From an uncultured beta proteobacterium (GTDB lineage Bacteria > Pseudomonadota > Gammaproteobacteria > Burkholderiales > Burkholderiaceae), in NCBI GenBank assembly GCA_903875135.1, contig CAIQUZ010000114.1:62001-126000 (forward strand): 64,000 bases of DNA. The letters run 5' to 3'. The translations under genes and the position numbers were made by a program. Shown here one piece after another: positions 36,228 to 45,863 of the stretch (its first letter is position 1; every line of letters starts with the position of its first letter). Under the pieces are notes generated by a model. The model saw only the letters and a program-made list of their open reading frames with translations. It was not told the DNA's origin and made no database searches.

Positions 36228-37079
36228 TTATGGTTGGCTAAATTCATCACCTAATTCTTTAGCTCTTTTTGCGGCCGCTTTAACTGCTTCTTGCAAAGAA
36301 TGACCCCATTGCTTTTCACGAAGTACCTCAAGTGCAGCAAAAGTAGTGCCGCCTTTAGAGGTCACTTTCTCACGCAGAGTACTTGGAGATTCCATCGATT
36401 GATAAGCTAACTCTCCAGCACCCATGATGGTGTGAGTAGCAAGTAATTTTGCTTGTTCATAAGTAAGGCCGAGAGAGCAACCACTTTTAATCAGGTTTTC
36501 AATGAAAGAAAACACATAGGCTGGACCACTACCTGATAGTGCGGTAACCACATCTAACAGTTCTTCCTGATCAACCCAGACAAAATGACCAATGGCACGG
36601 TTGACGACTTCTATTAACTCAACATCAGCTTCCTTCACTGAATTACCACGATATAGCCCTGTCACACCTTTTTGGATAAGGGCTGGAGTATTCGGCATGG
36701 CACGCACAAGACGCGCGTTGTTTAGATATTGTTCAATATCAATTAATCGAACTCCAGCAACAATACTGAGAATTAAGTGTTGAGAATCAGCAAACTCTTG
36801 TAAAACTGTATTGAGTGCTTTGAGTGCTTCTTTCATTTGTTGAGGCTTAATACTCAGCACAATCAATGAGGCGGTGTTGAGGAAGCTTTTACTAGATTGA
36901 ATGTCTGCTTGGGTGGTGATGTGATATTTTTGAATCAGTAGTTCACGCGCAGACTCTGCAGGATCGATAGCTAGAAGATTTTTTGGGTCCAATCCATTCT
37001 GAATCAACCCGCTGAGCATTGCACTTGCCATATTGCCGCCACCAATAAATGCAATTTTGAGTTGTGTTAGATTGATCAT
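36228..37079 (-). CDS. proC: Pyrroline-5-carboxylate reductase
   Basis: KIAFIGGGNMASAMLSGLI; VRAMPNTPALIQKGVTGLY; SGSGPAYVFSFIENL; LREKVTSKGGTTFAALEVL. Confidence 0.97.
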   Translation of the reverse strand: MINLTQLKIAFIGGGNMASAMLSGLIQNGLDPKNLLAIDPAESARELLIQKYHITTQADIQSSKSFLNTASLIVLSIKPQQMKEALKALNTVLQEFADSQHLILSIVAGVRLIDIEQYLNNARLVRAMPNTPALIQKGVTGLYRGNSVKEADVELIEVVNRAIGHFVWVDQEELLDVVTALSGSGPAYVFSFIENLIKSGCSLGLTYEQAKLLATHTIMGAGELAYQSMESPSTLREKVTSKGGTTFAALEVLREKQWGHSLQEAVKAAAKRAKELGDEFSQP

Positions 37080-37081
37080 AT

Positions 37082-37807
37082 TTATTCTTCGGAATCTTCC
37101 TCGATAACATCTGGTTCACGTGGGCCAAAAATAGCCGTTCCAACACGGACCATCGTACTTCCAGCTTCGATGGCGCGCTCTAAATCATCCGACATCCCAA
37201 GTGATAAAGTGTCGAAACGATTTTTAAATTGATGTCTTTTGAGATGCAGTTGTATGTCGAGAAATAGCTTTTGAAATTTTTTCATTGACTGTAATGAAGC
37301 ACCTGGCTCAGGTATTGCCATTAGACCCCTTAACGAGATATTCGGTAATTCCGCAATATCAAGGCACGTCAATAAAGCATCCTCTGGGGGCACACCACTT
37401 TTTGAAGCTTCACCAGAAATATTAACTTGGAGACAAATATTTAAATCTTCCATATCTTTGGGGCGTTGGTCGGATAAGCGTTGCGCTATTTTAAAACGGT
37501 CAACGCTTTGTACCCAGTCAAATGATTCAGCAATAAAACGTGTCTTATTGCTTTGTACAGGACCGATAAAGTGCCATATGATTTTTTTCCGAAGATCATC
37601 CAGCTCAACTATTTTGTCCGTACCTTCTTGAACATAGTTTTCAGCAAAATCTTTCTGACCAGCGACAAATGCTTCCCTGACTGTTGATGCTGGGTGCGTT
37701 TTTGAAACGGCAATCAGTTGGACACTATTGTTCGGTCTACCAACGCGTGCAGATGCTTGGGAGATTTGGCTTTTAACGAAAATCAGCTGATCAGAAATAG
37801 AACTCAT
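37082..37807 (-). CDS. YggS/PLPBP family pyridoxal-phosphate homeostasis protein
   Basis: VQLIAVSKTHPASTVREAFVAGQKDFAENYVQEGTDKI; WHFIGPVQSNKTR; LSLGMSDDLERAIEAGSTMVRVGTAIFG. Confidence 0.95.
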   Translation of the reverse strand: MSSISDQLIFVKSQISQASARVGRPNNSVQLIAVSKTHPASTVREAFVAGQKDFAENYVQEGTDKIVELDDLRKKIIWHFIGPVQSNKTRFIAESFDWVQSVDRFKIAQRLSDQRPKDMEDLNICLQVNISGEASKSGVPPEDALLTCLDIAELPNISLRGLMAIPEPGASLQSMKKFQKLFLDIQLHLKRHQFKNRFDTLSLGMSDDLERAIEAGSTMVRVGTAIFGPREPDVIEEDSEE

Positions 37808-39066
37808 TTGAAGTCTTTATGTTGTAGAAGTTGATCAATAATCTCAATCCAGTGGGTTACGGGTACATTGTCATTTTGAAGATGCGTGATACAACCTACG
37901 TTACCAGATACGATATATTTTGATTGATTTTCATGACAAGCATCCAATAGCTTAACCAATTTACCTTCTCTGAGTTGATTTGATAAAGATTCTTGAAGGA
38001 TGGAATATGTTCCAGCGGATCCACAGCACAAGTGGCTATCTTCGCAAAGATTCACTTTTACGCCTATTTGTGTCAGCAGATCTTCAACCTTACCTTTAAC
38101 TTGTTGTCCATGTTGCAAGGTGCAGGGTGGATGATAGGTTAGCCTGAGTTGACTATCTGTTCCAACTGCATTGATTAAATCCGGCAAATACTGCGGAAGG
38201 ATTTCACTAATATCTTTCGTTAGAGCGCTGATTATTTTTGCGAGAGCCGCATATATCGGATCATCTTTTAGATAATAAGCATAATCTTTTACCATCACAC
38301 CACATCCTGAGGCATTCATCACGATTGCGCTTATTTTTTCCTGCGCAATGATCGGCATCCAAGCATCAATGTTTTTGCGAATATCATTTTTAGCAGCGTC
38401 ATGATCATTGAGATGATGACGTATAGCCCCACAACAGCCTGCTTTAGGAGGTGTAATCAATTCAATATTGAGCACTTCAAAGACGCGTCGAGTAGCCTGA
38501 TTAATATTCGGCAGCATCCCTGGCTGAACACAACCTTCTAAAAAAAGCATTTTTGTATTAAACCCTGGTATTTTTTGTGGCGTGGGAGTAGGATCAAAAT
38601 AGCTGGTTGGTATTTTCTTTTGTAACGAAGCCGGCAGTATCGGTTTAACAACACGACCAATTTTCATCGCAGGATTAAATATTTCTGATCGCGTGAGGGT
38701 TTCTTTTAAAAGCCAGCGGATGACTCGGTCTTTAATCGGTCTTGGGGGTGTTTGTTCCTCAGCCCATTTTCTACCTATATCTAATAAATGACCATATTGC
38801 ACACCGCTTGGACAGGTACTTTCGCAATTGCGGCAAGTAAGACAACGATCTAAATGCAATCGCGTTTTTTCTGTAGCCTGCTTACCTTCCGCCATTTGTT
38901 TGATCAGATAAATACGTCCGCGAGGTCCATCTAGTTCATCCCCAAGAATCTGATAGGTTGGACAGGTTGCAGTACAAAAACCGCAATGCACGCAGTTGGC
39001 GAGAAGCTTTTGTGCTTCTATTCCCTCTGGGTGATTGATCAATTGTGGCGCTAAGTCTGTTTGCAT
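37804..39066 (-). CDS. glcF: Glycolate oxidase iron-sulfur subunit
   Basis: LLANCVHCGFCTATCPTYQILGDELDGPRGRIYLIKQM; CLTCRNCESTCPSGVQYG. Confidence 0.95.
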   Translation of the reverse strand: MQTDLAPQLINHPEGIEAQKLLANCVHCGFCTATCPTYQILGDELDGPRGRIYLIKQMAEGKQATEKTRLHLDRCLTCRNCESTCPSGVQYGHLLDIGRKWAEEQTPPRPIKDRVIRWLLKETLTRSEIFNPAMKIGRVVKPILPASLQKKIPTSYFDPTPTPQKIPGFNTKMLFLEGCVQPGMLPNINQATRRVFEVLNIELITPPKAGCCGAIRHHLNDHDAAKNDIRKNIDAWMPIIAQEKISAIVMNASGCGVMVKDYAYYLKDDPIYAALAKIISALTKDISEILPQYLPDLINAVGTDSQLRLTYHPPCTLQHGQQVKGKVEDLLTQIGVKVNLCEDSHLCCGSAGTYSILQESLSNQLREGKLVKLLDACHENQSKYIVSGNVGCITHLQNDNVPVTHWIEIIDQLLQHKDFK

Positions 39067-39069
39067 AAA

Positions 39070-40173
39070 TTAGTAGGGCATTCGGCCTGTATTAAAGATG
39101 CCATGAGGATCAAAAGTTTGCCGAATGCGTTCTTGGACAATGGTTAAGGGAGCCGTTAATGGATTGAATGAGAGGGGCGTAAAAACACTTGTATTGTCAG
39201 GTTTTTTGCCTCGGAAGAGGGTTGCATGACCGCCGTTCTGTTGGGCTATTTGTTGGGCCTGTGTTGCGGACAGTTGGCCTTTGATCCAACGCTGACCAGC
39301 GTACCATTCAATGAGGGTGGTTTGCTCGAAGGGAAGAGGAGCGCTGAGGGGGGCAATAGCAAAGCGCCATAAAAGATCGTCTGAATCCGTAAAAAAAGAG
39401 TGCTGTTGTTCTTTAATGCTTTCCCAAAAGATCATCGCCTCATCTTCTGGAACTAATTGAGCCGGTAGCTTTAGGTTCATTTTGATGATGCCCGCTTCTA
39501 CGGCTGCATTTGCGCCAGCTAATCGCATCCATAGTTGTCCATCCTTAGAGTCCCCAATCCAAGCACTCGCTGATAAAGGGAGTGGCTGACTTGCCCAGGT
39601 ATTCATTTGGATGATGGCTTGAGCTTGAGGGATTTGAAATCGTAAAGTTTGTGTTCTTGGGGGTCGTGGTAAAACTTTAATGGATACTTCTAGCAAAAGG
39701 GCGATGGTGCCCAGCGAGCCCGGAAGCAGGCGTGAGACATCATAGCCCGCAACATTTTTCATGACTTTGCCGCCAAAGGATAGGATTTCACCACGACCAT
39801 CCATGATCTTTGTGCCAAGAACATAATCCCGAAGACTGCCGTATTGACCGCGTCCAGGACCTGCCAAACCCGAGGCAATCATGCCACCGATGGTAGCTTC
39901 TTCACCAAAATGTGGCGGATCGAAGGCAAAGTACTGATTTTTTTCAGCTAAAGCGGCTTCGACATCTTTGAGTGGGGTTCCACCACAAACCGTAATGACG
40001 AGTTCTTCCGCTTGATAGTCAAGAATTCCTTGATATGACTTTGTATCAAGCGTTATTCCATGAGCTACATCACCATACCAATGTTTTGTGTTACCACCCA
40101 CAATGTTGATATTTTTTTGATTCGTAATCGCTGATTGAATCTGTTCCTTGAATTGTGAAATAGCGGCGTGCAT
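39070..40173 (-). CDS. glcE: Glycolate oxidase FAD-binding subunit
   Basis: FDPPHFGEEATIGGMIASGLAGPGRGQYGSLRDYVLGTKIMDGRGE; located between glcD and glcF. Confidence 0.93.
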   Translation of the reverse strand: MHAAISQFKEQIQSAITNQKNINIVGGNTKHWYGDVAHGITLDTKSYQGILDYQAEELVITVCGGTPLKDVEAALAEKNQYFAFDPPHFGEEATIGGMIASGLAGPGRGQYGSLRDYVLGTKIMDGRGEILSFGGKVMKNVAGYDVSRLLPGSLGTIALLLEVSIKVLPRPPRTQTLRFQIPQAQAIIQMNTWASQPLPLSASAWIGDSKDGQLWMRLAGANAAVEAGIIKMNLKLPAQLVPEDEAMIFWESIKEQQHSFFTDSDDLLWRFAIAPLSAPLPFEQTTLIEWYAGQRWIKGQLSATQAQQIAQQNGGHATLFRGKKPDNTSVFTPLSFNPLTAPLTIVQERIRQTFDPHGIFNTGRMPY

Positions 40174-40182
40174 AGGGCAGGA

Positions 40183-41667
40183 TTAAAAACGCTCCAATTC
40201 TGGGTGCGGCAGTATTCCTTTGCTAATGCGCATACGGCCATATTCAGCACAACGATGAAGGGTTGGTATTGCTTTATCAGGATTGAGCAGTTTTTGTGGG
40301 TCAAAAGAGGCCTTGATACCCCAAAAGAAATTTCTTTCTAATTCAGAAAACTGAATACACATAGAGTTAATTTTCTCGACCCCAACGCCGTGTTCTCCAG
40401 TAATCGTTCCACCAAGCTCCACACAAGCTTCTAAAATTTCTGCGCCAAAGTCTTCTGCGCGAAGCCATTGCGCATGATCTGCGCCATTAAACATAATCAA
40501 TGGGTGCATATTGCCATCCCCGGCATGAAATACATTCATACAGCCTAATTGGTATTTTTCCTCCATCCCTTTGATCCGCTTGAGAAGTTCGGAGATTTGA
40601 CGACGAGGAATGGTACCATCCATGCAATAGTAATCTGGTGAGACTCGACCAGCTGCTGGAAACGCATTTTTACGACCACTCCAAAACTTGAGTCTTTCGG
40701 CTTCAGACTTTGAGACTTGAAGACGCGTTGCGCCACTGGCATTTAAAACCGCGCTCATCTTTGCGATTTCTTCTTCGACTTCTTCAGGAGTTCCGTCGGA
40801 TTCACATAAAAGGATGGTTTGAGCGTCGATATCGTAGCCAGCATGAACAAATTCTTCAACGGCTCTTGTTGCGGGTTGATCCATCATCTCTAGACCTGCC
40901 GGTATGATTCCAGCACCAATTACGGCAGCAACAGCATGACCACCTTTTTCGATATCATCAAAACTAGCCATAATCACTTTGGCGATTTGAGGTTTTGGGA
41001 TTAACTTCACCGTCACTTCTGTAACGATTGCCAACATGCCTTCACTACCTATAAACACTGAAAAAAGATCTAAACCAGGGCTATCAGGAGCAATACCACC
41101 AAACTCGATAACTTCCCCAGTGATTAAAATTGCTCTTATTCTCAGAACATTATGGATGGTAAGGCCATATTTTAAGCAGTGAACGCCACCAGAATTTTCG
41201 CTGACATTACCGCCGATGGTACAAGCAATTTGCGATGACGGATCTGGCGCATAATAAAGTTGATGCTTAGCGACAGCTTCAGAAATTGCCAAGTTTCGGA
41301 CCCCTGGTTGAACATTGGCAGTCCTCGCAATGGGGTCAATGGCTAAGATCTTTTTGAATTTTGCCAATGACAGAACAAGCCCTTGTGCAATCGGCATTGC
41401 TCCGCCCGATAAACCGGTTCCTGCTCCGCGCGGGACGATCGGAATTTGATAATCATGGCAAATCTTTAAAATAGCGATCACCTGTTGCTCTGTGGTCGGG
41501 AGCGCTACTGCAAGCGGCATTTGACGATAAGCAGCCAGCCCATCGCATTCATAGGGGATAGTGTCTTCCGGCTCCCATAGCAAACAGTCCTCATCGAGGA
41601 TTGGTTTCAAAAGGCCAACTAAAAAGTTTTGGCGGCTTCTTAAGGACGGTTCAGTAATTGCATTCAT
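40183..41667 (-). CDS. glcD: Glycolate oxidase subunit (FAD-linked)
   Basis: VPRGAGTGLSGGAMPIAQGLVLSLAKFKKIL; ENSGGVHCLKYGLTIHNVL; ITGEHGVGVEKI; the ATG at 41667 is preferred. Confidence 0.95.
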   Translation of the reverse strand: MNAITEPSLRSRQNFLVGLLKPILDEDCLLWEPEDTIPYECDGLAAYRQMPLAVALPTTEQQVIAILKICHDYQIPIVPRGAGTGLSGGAMPIAQGLVLSLAKFKKILAIDPIARTANVQPGVRNLAISEAVAKHQLYYAPDPSSQIACTIGGNVSENSGGVHCLKYGLTIHNVLRIRAILITGEVIEFGGIAPDSPGLDLFSVFIGSEGMLAIVTEVTVKLIPKPQIAKVIMASFDDIEKGGHAVAAVIGAGIIPAGLEMMDQPATRAVEEFVHAGYDIDAQTILLCESDGTPEEVEEEIAKMSAVLNASGATRLQVSKSEAERLKFWSGRKNAFPAAGRVSPDYYCMDGTIPRRQISELLKRIKGMEEKYQLGCMNVFHAGDGNMHPLIMFNGADHAQWLRAEDFGAEILEACVELGGTITGEHGVGVEKINSMCIQFSELERNFFWGIKASFDPQKLLNPDKAIPTLHRCAEYGRMRISKGILPHPELERF

Positions 41668-41697
41668 AGGTTTAATTATCCCTCTATAATACATTTT

Positions 41698-42270
41698 ATG
41701 GGAAATCGGTTGACACAAATTGCAACCCGTACGGGTGACTCGGGAACAACGGGTTTAGGAGATGGGACAAGGGTTGATAAAACCCATGACCGGATCTGTG
41801 CCATGGGAGATGTTGACGAGCTGAACTCACAAATTGGCGTTTTATTAACAGAAGAATTCCCTGAGCTGATTAATCAAGCCATGCGATCCTTATTAAATCA
41901 AGTACAACATGATTTATTTGATTTGGGAGGAGAGTTGTGTATTCCTGGATATACATTATTAAAAGAAGAACAAGTCTTTTATTTGGATGAGCAGTTGGCT
42001 TTATACAATGCACAGCTTCCCAAATTGGCGGAATTCATTTTACCAGGTGGGACTAAAGCGGCAGCACAGGCACATATTTGTCGTACTGTTTGCCGCAGAG
42101 CAGAGCGGTCGATTGTGCAGCTTGGCCACTCAGACTCCATCAATGACTCCCCAAGACTGTATACGAACCGTCTGTCTGACCTCTTTTTTGTCTTGGCGCG
42201 CTTTTTAAACCTCAGTGCTGGGGGAAAAGATGTTTTGTGGAACCATCATAAATCCCCCAAGGCTACCTAG
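41698..42270 (+). CDS. PduO-type ATP:cob(I)alamin adenosyltransferase
   Basis: TQIATRTGDSGTTGLGDGTRVDKTHDRICAMGDVDELNSQIG; CRRAERSIVQLG. Confidence 0.94.
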   Translation: MGNRLTQIATRTGDSGTTGLGDGTRVDKTHDRICAMGDVDELNSQIGVLLTEEFPELINQAMRSLLNQVQHDLFDLGGELCIPGYTLLKEEQVFYLDEQLALYNAQLPKLAEFILPGGTKAAAQAHICRTVCRRAERSIVQLGHSDSINDSPRLYTNRLSDLFFVLARFLNLSAGGKDVLWNHHKSPKAT

Positions 42271-43385
42271 TTCCGGCGTTCTTTAACACCTTTCGCAAGT
42301 ATTTCAAGCACCTTCACTGAATCATCCCAATCAATGCAAGGATCAGTAATACTTTGTCCAAAGGTTAATTGAGAAGGATCATCTTTACCTGGAGTAAATT
42401 TTTGTGCACCCCCGACAAAATGACTTTCAATCATGACACCGAAGATGGACTTAGACTTTTTACTCATTTGATCTGCGACATCTTGCGCAACGTTGACTTG
42501 TCTTTCATGTTGTTTGCTCGAGTTGGCATGTGATAAATCGACCATGAGAGATGGGTGTAGTTTTGAGTTAACGAGACTATCACAGGCTTGTGCAACGCTT
42601 GCAGCATCATAGTTAGGCGTTTTTCCACCACGCAGAATCACATGGCAATCCTTATTGCCCGTGGTTTCCACAATCGCTACTTGCCCATTTTTATGCACGG
42701 ATAAGAAGTGGTGACCTCTTGAGGCCGCCAAAATGGCATCAGTTGCAATTTTGATATTCCCGTCAGTACCATTTTTAAAACCGATGGGGGCGGATAAACC
42801 AGAGGCTAACTCTCGATGTATTTGGCTTTCTGTTGTTCTAGCGCCGATTGCGCCCCAAGAGATCAGATCACCAATATATTGAGGGGAGATAACATCTAAA
42901 AACTCACTACCGGCAGGCATTCCGAGACGATTAATTTCGATTAATAGTTGTCTAGCGATTCGTAGACCCTCGTCAATTTTATAGCTTTCATCGAGATAAG
43001 GGTCATTAATTAGACCCTTCCACCCGACGGTGGTTCTTGGTTTTTCAAAATAGACTCGCATGACGATTTCAAGATCTTTTTTGAATTGTTCGCGCAGTGG
43101 CAATAGTTTTTTTGCGTAGGCTACGGCAGCAGCTGGATCATGAATAGAGCAAGGTCCAATAATCACTAGAAGTCGATCATCTTGACCATGAATAATTTCT
43201 CGGATTTTTTTCCGTGAATTGGAGATTAATTTTTCAATCGGCGTTCCCGAGATGGGAAAAAATCGAATGAGATGCTCTGGAGGGGGCAGTATATTGATAT
43301 TTTTGATCCGTGCATCATCGGTAGATGATGTTTTATCAATACTGGCATACCAATTTTCTTGGGTGCTCATAGATTTATCGCTCAT
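42267..43385 (-). CDS. aroG: 3-deoxy-7-phosphoheptulonate (DAHP) synthase, AroG/F/H type
   Basis: LLVIIGPCSIHDPAAAVAYAKKL; RVYFEKPRTTVGWKGLINDPYLDESYKIDEGLRIAR; GAIGARTTESQIHRELASGLSAPIGFKNGTDG. Confidence 0.97.
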   Translation of the reverse strand: MSDKSMSTQENWYASIDKTSSTDDARIKNINILPPPEHLIRFFPISGTPIEKLISNSRKKIREIIHGQDDRLLVIIGPCSIHDPAAAVAYAKKLLPLREQFKKDLEIVMRVYFEKPRTTVGWKGLINDPYLDESYKIDEGLRIARQLLIEINRLGMPAGSEFLDVISPQYIGDLISWGAIGARTTESQIHRELASGLSAPIGFKNGTDGNIKIATDAILAASRGHHFLSVHKNGQVAIVETTGNKDCHVILRGGKTPNYDAASVAQACDSLVNSKLHPSLMVDLSHANSSKQHERQVNVAQDVADQMSKKSKSIFGVMIESHFVGGAQKFTPGKDDPSQLTFGQSITDPCIDWDDSVKVLEILAKGVKERRN

Positions 43386-43412
43386 TTCAATCCTTCACTA
43401 GGTTCATACACA

Positions 43413-43443
43413 ATCAAAAAAAAACCGCCTTTGATGGCGGTTT
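43413..43443 (-). terminator. Rho-independent terminator/attenuator in the aroG leader
   Basis: Minus strand AAACCGCC-ATCAAA-GGCGGTTT running into a nine-T tract (A9 on + at 43416-43424); lies between tldD and aroG. Confidence 0.85.
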
Positions 43444-43485
43444 ATTGGAGGAATATTTTTATAAACTATTACCTCTCGACCGCCA
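43435..43485 (-). promoter_or_regulatory. Candidate antiterminator stem
   Basis: Minus strand TGGCGGT (43485-43479) is complementary to ACCGCCA (43441-43435), the 5' arm of the terminator; additional GAGG (43475-43472)/CCTC (43451-43448) pairing. Confidence 0.65.
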
Positions 43486-43531
43486 AGTCTGAGATGGAAA
43501 AGTAAAAGTAGTAGAAGATTCCTGTAAACAT
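43469..43531 (-). CDS. Phe/Tyr-rich leader peptide of aroG (20 aa)
   Basis: Minus strand ATG TTT ACA GGA ATC TTC TAC TAC TTT TAC TTT TCC ATC TCA GAC TTG GCG GTC GAG AGG TAA = MFTGIFYYFYFSISDLAVER*; 7/20 aromatic, six consecutive Phe/Tyr codons. Confidence 0.75.
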   Translation of the reverse strand: MFTGIFYYFYFSISDLAVER

Positions 43532-43565
43532 AAGTATCAATTTAACACAAAAATATGATGTTGCA

Positions 43566-45020
43566 TTAAACACTGCCCCCTACTACCATATTTTCGATTC
43601 TCAGGGTAGGTTGTCCAACGCCTACAGGGACACTTTGACCTTCCTTGCCACAAACGCCAACGCCATCATCTAATTGAAGATCGTTACCGATCATGCTGAC
43701 CTGTTTTAAGGATTCTGGACCATTACCGATGATGGTGGCACCTTTGACGGGATATTGAATTTTGCCATTTTCTACCCAGTAAGCTTCCGTCGCTGCAAAG
43801 ACAAACTTACCATTGGTGATGTCCACTTGTCCGCCACCAAAATTGACTGCGTATAGACCTTTTTTTATACTGGCAATAATTTCTCCAGGGTCTTTATCCC
43901 CGCCTAACATATAGGTATTTGTCATACGAGGCAAGGGGAGTGAGGCGTAGCTTTCCCGACGACCATTACCGGTTAACGGCATTTTCATGAGTCGTGAGTT
44001 CATCGCATCTTGCATAAATCCTTTTAAAATACCATTTTCTATTAGGGTAGTACATTGTGTCGGATTACCTTCATCATCGACATTTAGAGAGCCACGTCGA
44101 CCCTCTAAAGTACCATCATCGACGACAGTAACTCCCTTAGCAGCCACCTTCTGGCCTAACTTTCCTGAAAAAGCTGATGAGCCTTTACGGTTAAAGTCAC
44201 CTTCGAGGCCATGACCAATTGCTTCGTGTAAAAGCACACCTGGCCATCCGGGTCCCATCACCACCGTCATTGGACCTGCCGGAGCAGGTTTGGACTCTAA
44301 GTTGGTAAGTGCTGATTCAACAGCCCGGTCTACCCAGTTATTAATACGCTCTTCTGTAAACAGGCTGTAATCATGACGCCCTCCGCCCCCGGCATTGGAG
44401 GATTCTCGACGACCATTTTGTTCAACAATGACGCTGATGGAGACGCGCACTAAAGGACGAATATCGGCAACTAATTTACCATTGCCTCGAGCGACAAGAA
44501 CGACATCAAATTCACCGGTAAGGCTTGCCATTACCTGAACAACCCGCGGATCCTTCGCGCGCGCCTTTTTGTCAATCCGCTCTAAGAGTTTGATTTTATC
44601 TTCCGTTTTTAGACTGAACATTGGATCTTGGGGATGGTACAGTGCTGGACCACTAAATACGGTAATGGGTTGTAAAGAGATCTTCTTTTTTCCACCAGCA
44701 GCACCAATGACTCTTGTTGATTTAGCTGCTTGCATCAGGGTATCCATATTGACAACGTCGGCATAGGCAAAAGCGGTTTTGTCGCCAGCGATGGCACGAA
44801 CCCCCACGCCTTGGTCAATACTAAAATTACCGGACTTCACAATTCCCTCTTCCATGCTCCAGGATTCATAACGAGTATGTTGAAAGTAGAGATCTGCATC
44901 ATCGAGCCGATGAAGGTACATTTCACCTAAAGCTTTTTCGATGACTCTTTCATCAATACCTCCTGGGGTAAGAAGGATACTTTTTGCAGTTTGAATTGAG
45001 TCTAGGGTGGTATTCGACAT
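43566..45020 (-). CDS. tldD: Metalloprotease TldD
   Basis: VVMGPGWPGVLLHEAIGHGLEGDFNRKGSSAFSGKLGQKVAAKGVTVVDDGTL HExxxH region; NSRLMKMPLTGNGRRESYASLPLPRMTNT. Confidence 0.97.
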   Translation of the reverse strand: MSNTTLDSIQTAKSILLTPGGIDERVIEKALGEMYLHRLDDADLYFQHTRYESWSMEEGIVKSGNFSIDQGVGVRAIAGDKTAFAYADVVNMDTLMQAAKSTRVIGAAGGKKKISLQPITVFSGPALYHPQDPMFSLKTEDKIKLLERIDKKARAKDPRVVQVMASLTGEFDVVLVARGNGKLVADIRPLVRVSISVIVEQNGRRESSNAGGGGRHDYSLFTEERINNWVDRAVESALTNLESKPAPAGPMTVVMGPGWPGVLLHEAIGHGLEGDFNRKGSSAFSGKLGQKVAAKGVTVVDDGTLEGRRGSLNVDDEGNPTQCTTLIENGILKGFMQDAMNSRLMKMPLTGNGRRESYASLPLPRMTNTYMLGGDKDPGEIIASIKKGLYAVNFGGGQVDITNGKFVFAATEAYWVENGKIQYPVKGATIIGNGPESLKQVSMIGNDLQLDDGVGVCGKEGQSVPVGVGQPTLRIENMVVGGSV

Positions 45021-45022
45021 AT

Positions 45023-45844
45023 TTATGAAATTTTATTAAGGGTTCTATGCTGCAAAGCAGGTAGTTTATTACGAATTTCAAGAAGTTCACTTTTATGAAG
45101 TTCACCAATAATAAGGCCTTGGTTTTTTTCAAGAACTGCTGTTATTGTGCCCCACGGATTAATCACCATGGTATGCCCCCAAGTTTGGCGGCCATTATCA
45201 TGCAGACCCCCTTGAGCTGATGCCACTACATAACATTGGTTTTCAATAGCTCTTGCACGTAGTAAAACTTCCCAATGTACTTTTCCAGTTGTGTAAGTGA
45301 ACGCCGCTGGCAACAAATGGCAATCTACTTCACCCATCGCGCGGTACATTTCAGGAAAGCGCAGGTCGTAACAAATACTCAGTCCAAAACGCCAACTCTC
45401 ATCTGCATGAATCAATTCAAATTGGGTTAGGTCATGACCAGGGATTAACGTTCTAGACTCGTCATAACTTTCCCCACCGGAAGAGAATGAGAACAAGTGA
45501 ATCTTATCGTAACGTGCGATGACCACTCCATGGGGATCAAAAACTAGGGTCGAGTTTAAAACACGATCGGGGATATCTGTGGAGAGAGGAATTGTGCCAG
45601 CCACGATAGAGATTTGTAAATCTTTAGCCCATTGACTCAGAGTATCTTGTATCCTGCCACCACCAAATTTTTCTTGAATTTCGAGCTTGTCACGATCTTT
45701 TTTCCCTAACAGACAAAAGTATTCAGGTAAAACAACGACTTGGCAGTGTTGATTAGCCGCTTGTTGAATGAATTCTTTGGCTTTGGCAAGATTTTTTGTC
45801 AGATCAGAACCTGACACCATTTGGATACTAGCAACTTTAATCAT
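45023..45844 (-). CDS. Carbon-nitrogen hydrolase (nitrilase superfamily)
   Basis: VVVLPEYFCLLG; YDKIHLFSFS; LSICYDLRFPEMYRAMGEV. Confidence 0.92.
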   Translation of the reverse strand: MIKVASIQMVSGSDLTKNLAKAKEFIQQAANQHCQVVVLPEYFCLLGKKDRDKLEIQEKFGGGRIQDTLSQWAKDLQISIVAGTIPLSTDIPDRVLNSTLVFDPHGVVIARYDKIHLFSFSSGGESYDESRTLIPGHDLTQFELIHADESWRFGLSICYDLRFPEMYRAMGEVDCHLLPAAFTYTTGKVHWEVLLRARAIENQCYVVASAQGGLHDNGRQTWGHTMVINPWGTITAVLEKNQGLIIGELHKSELLEIRNKLPALQHRTLNKIS

Positions 45845-45863
45845 TGAGATAGATTAGCACTTT

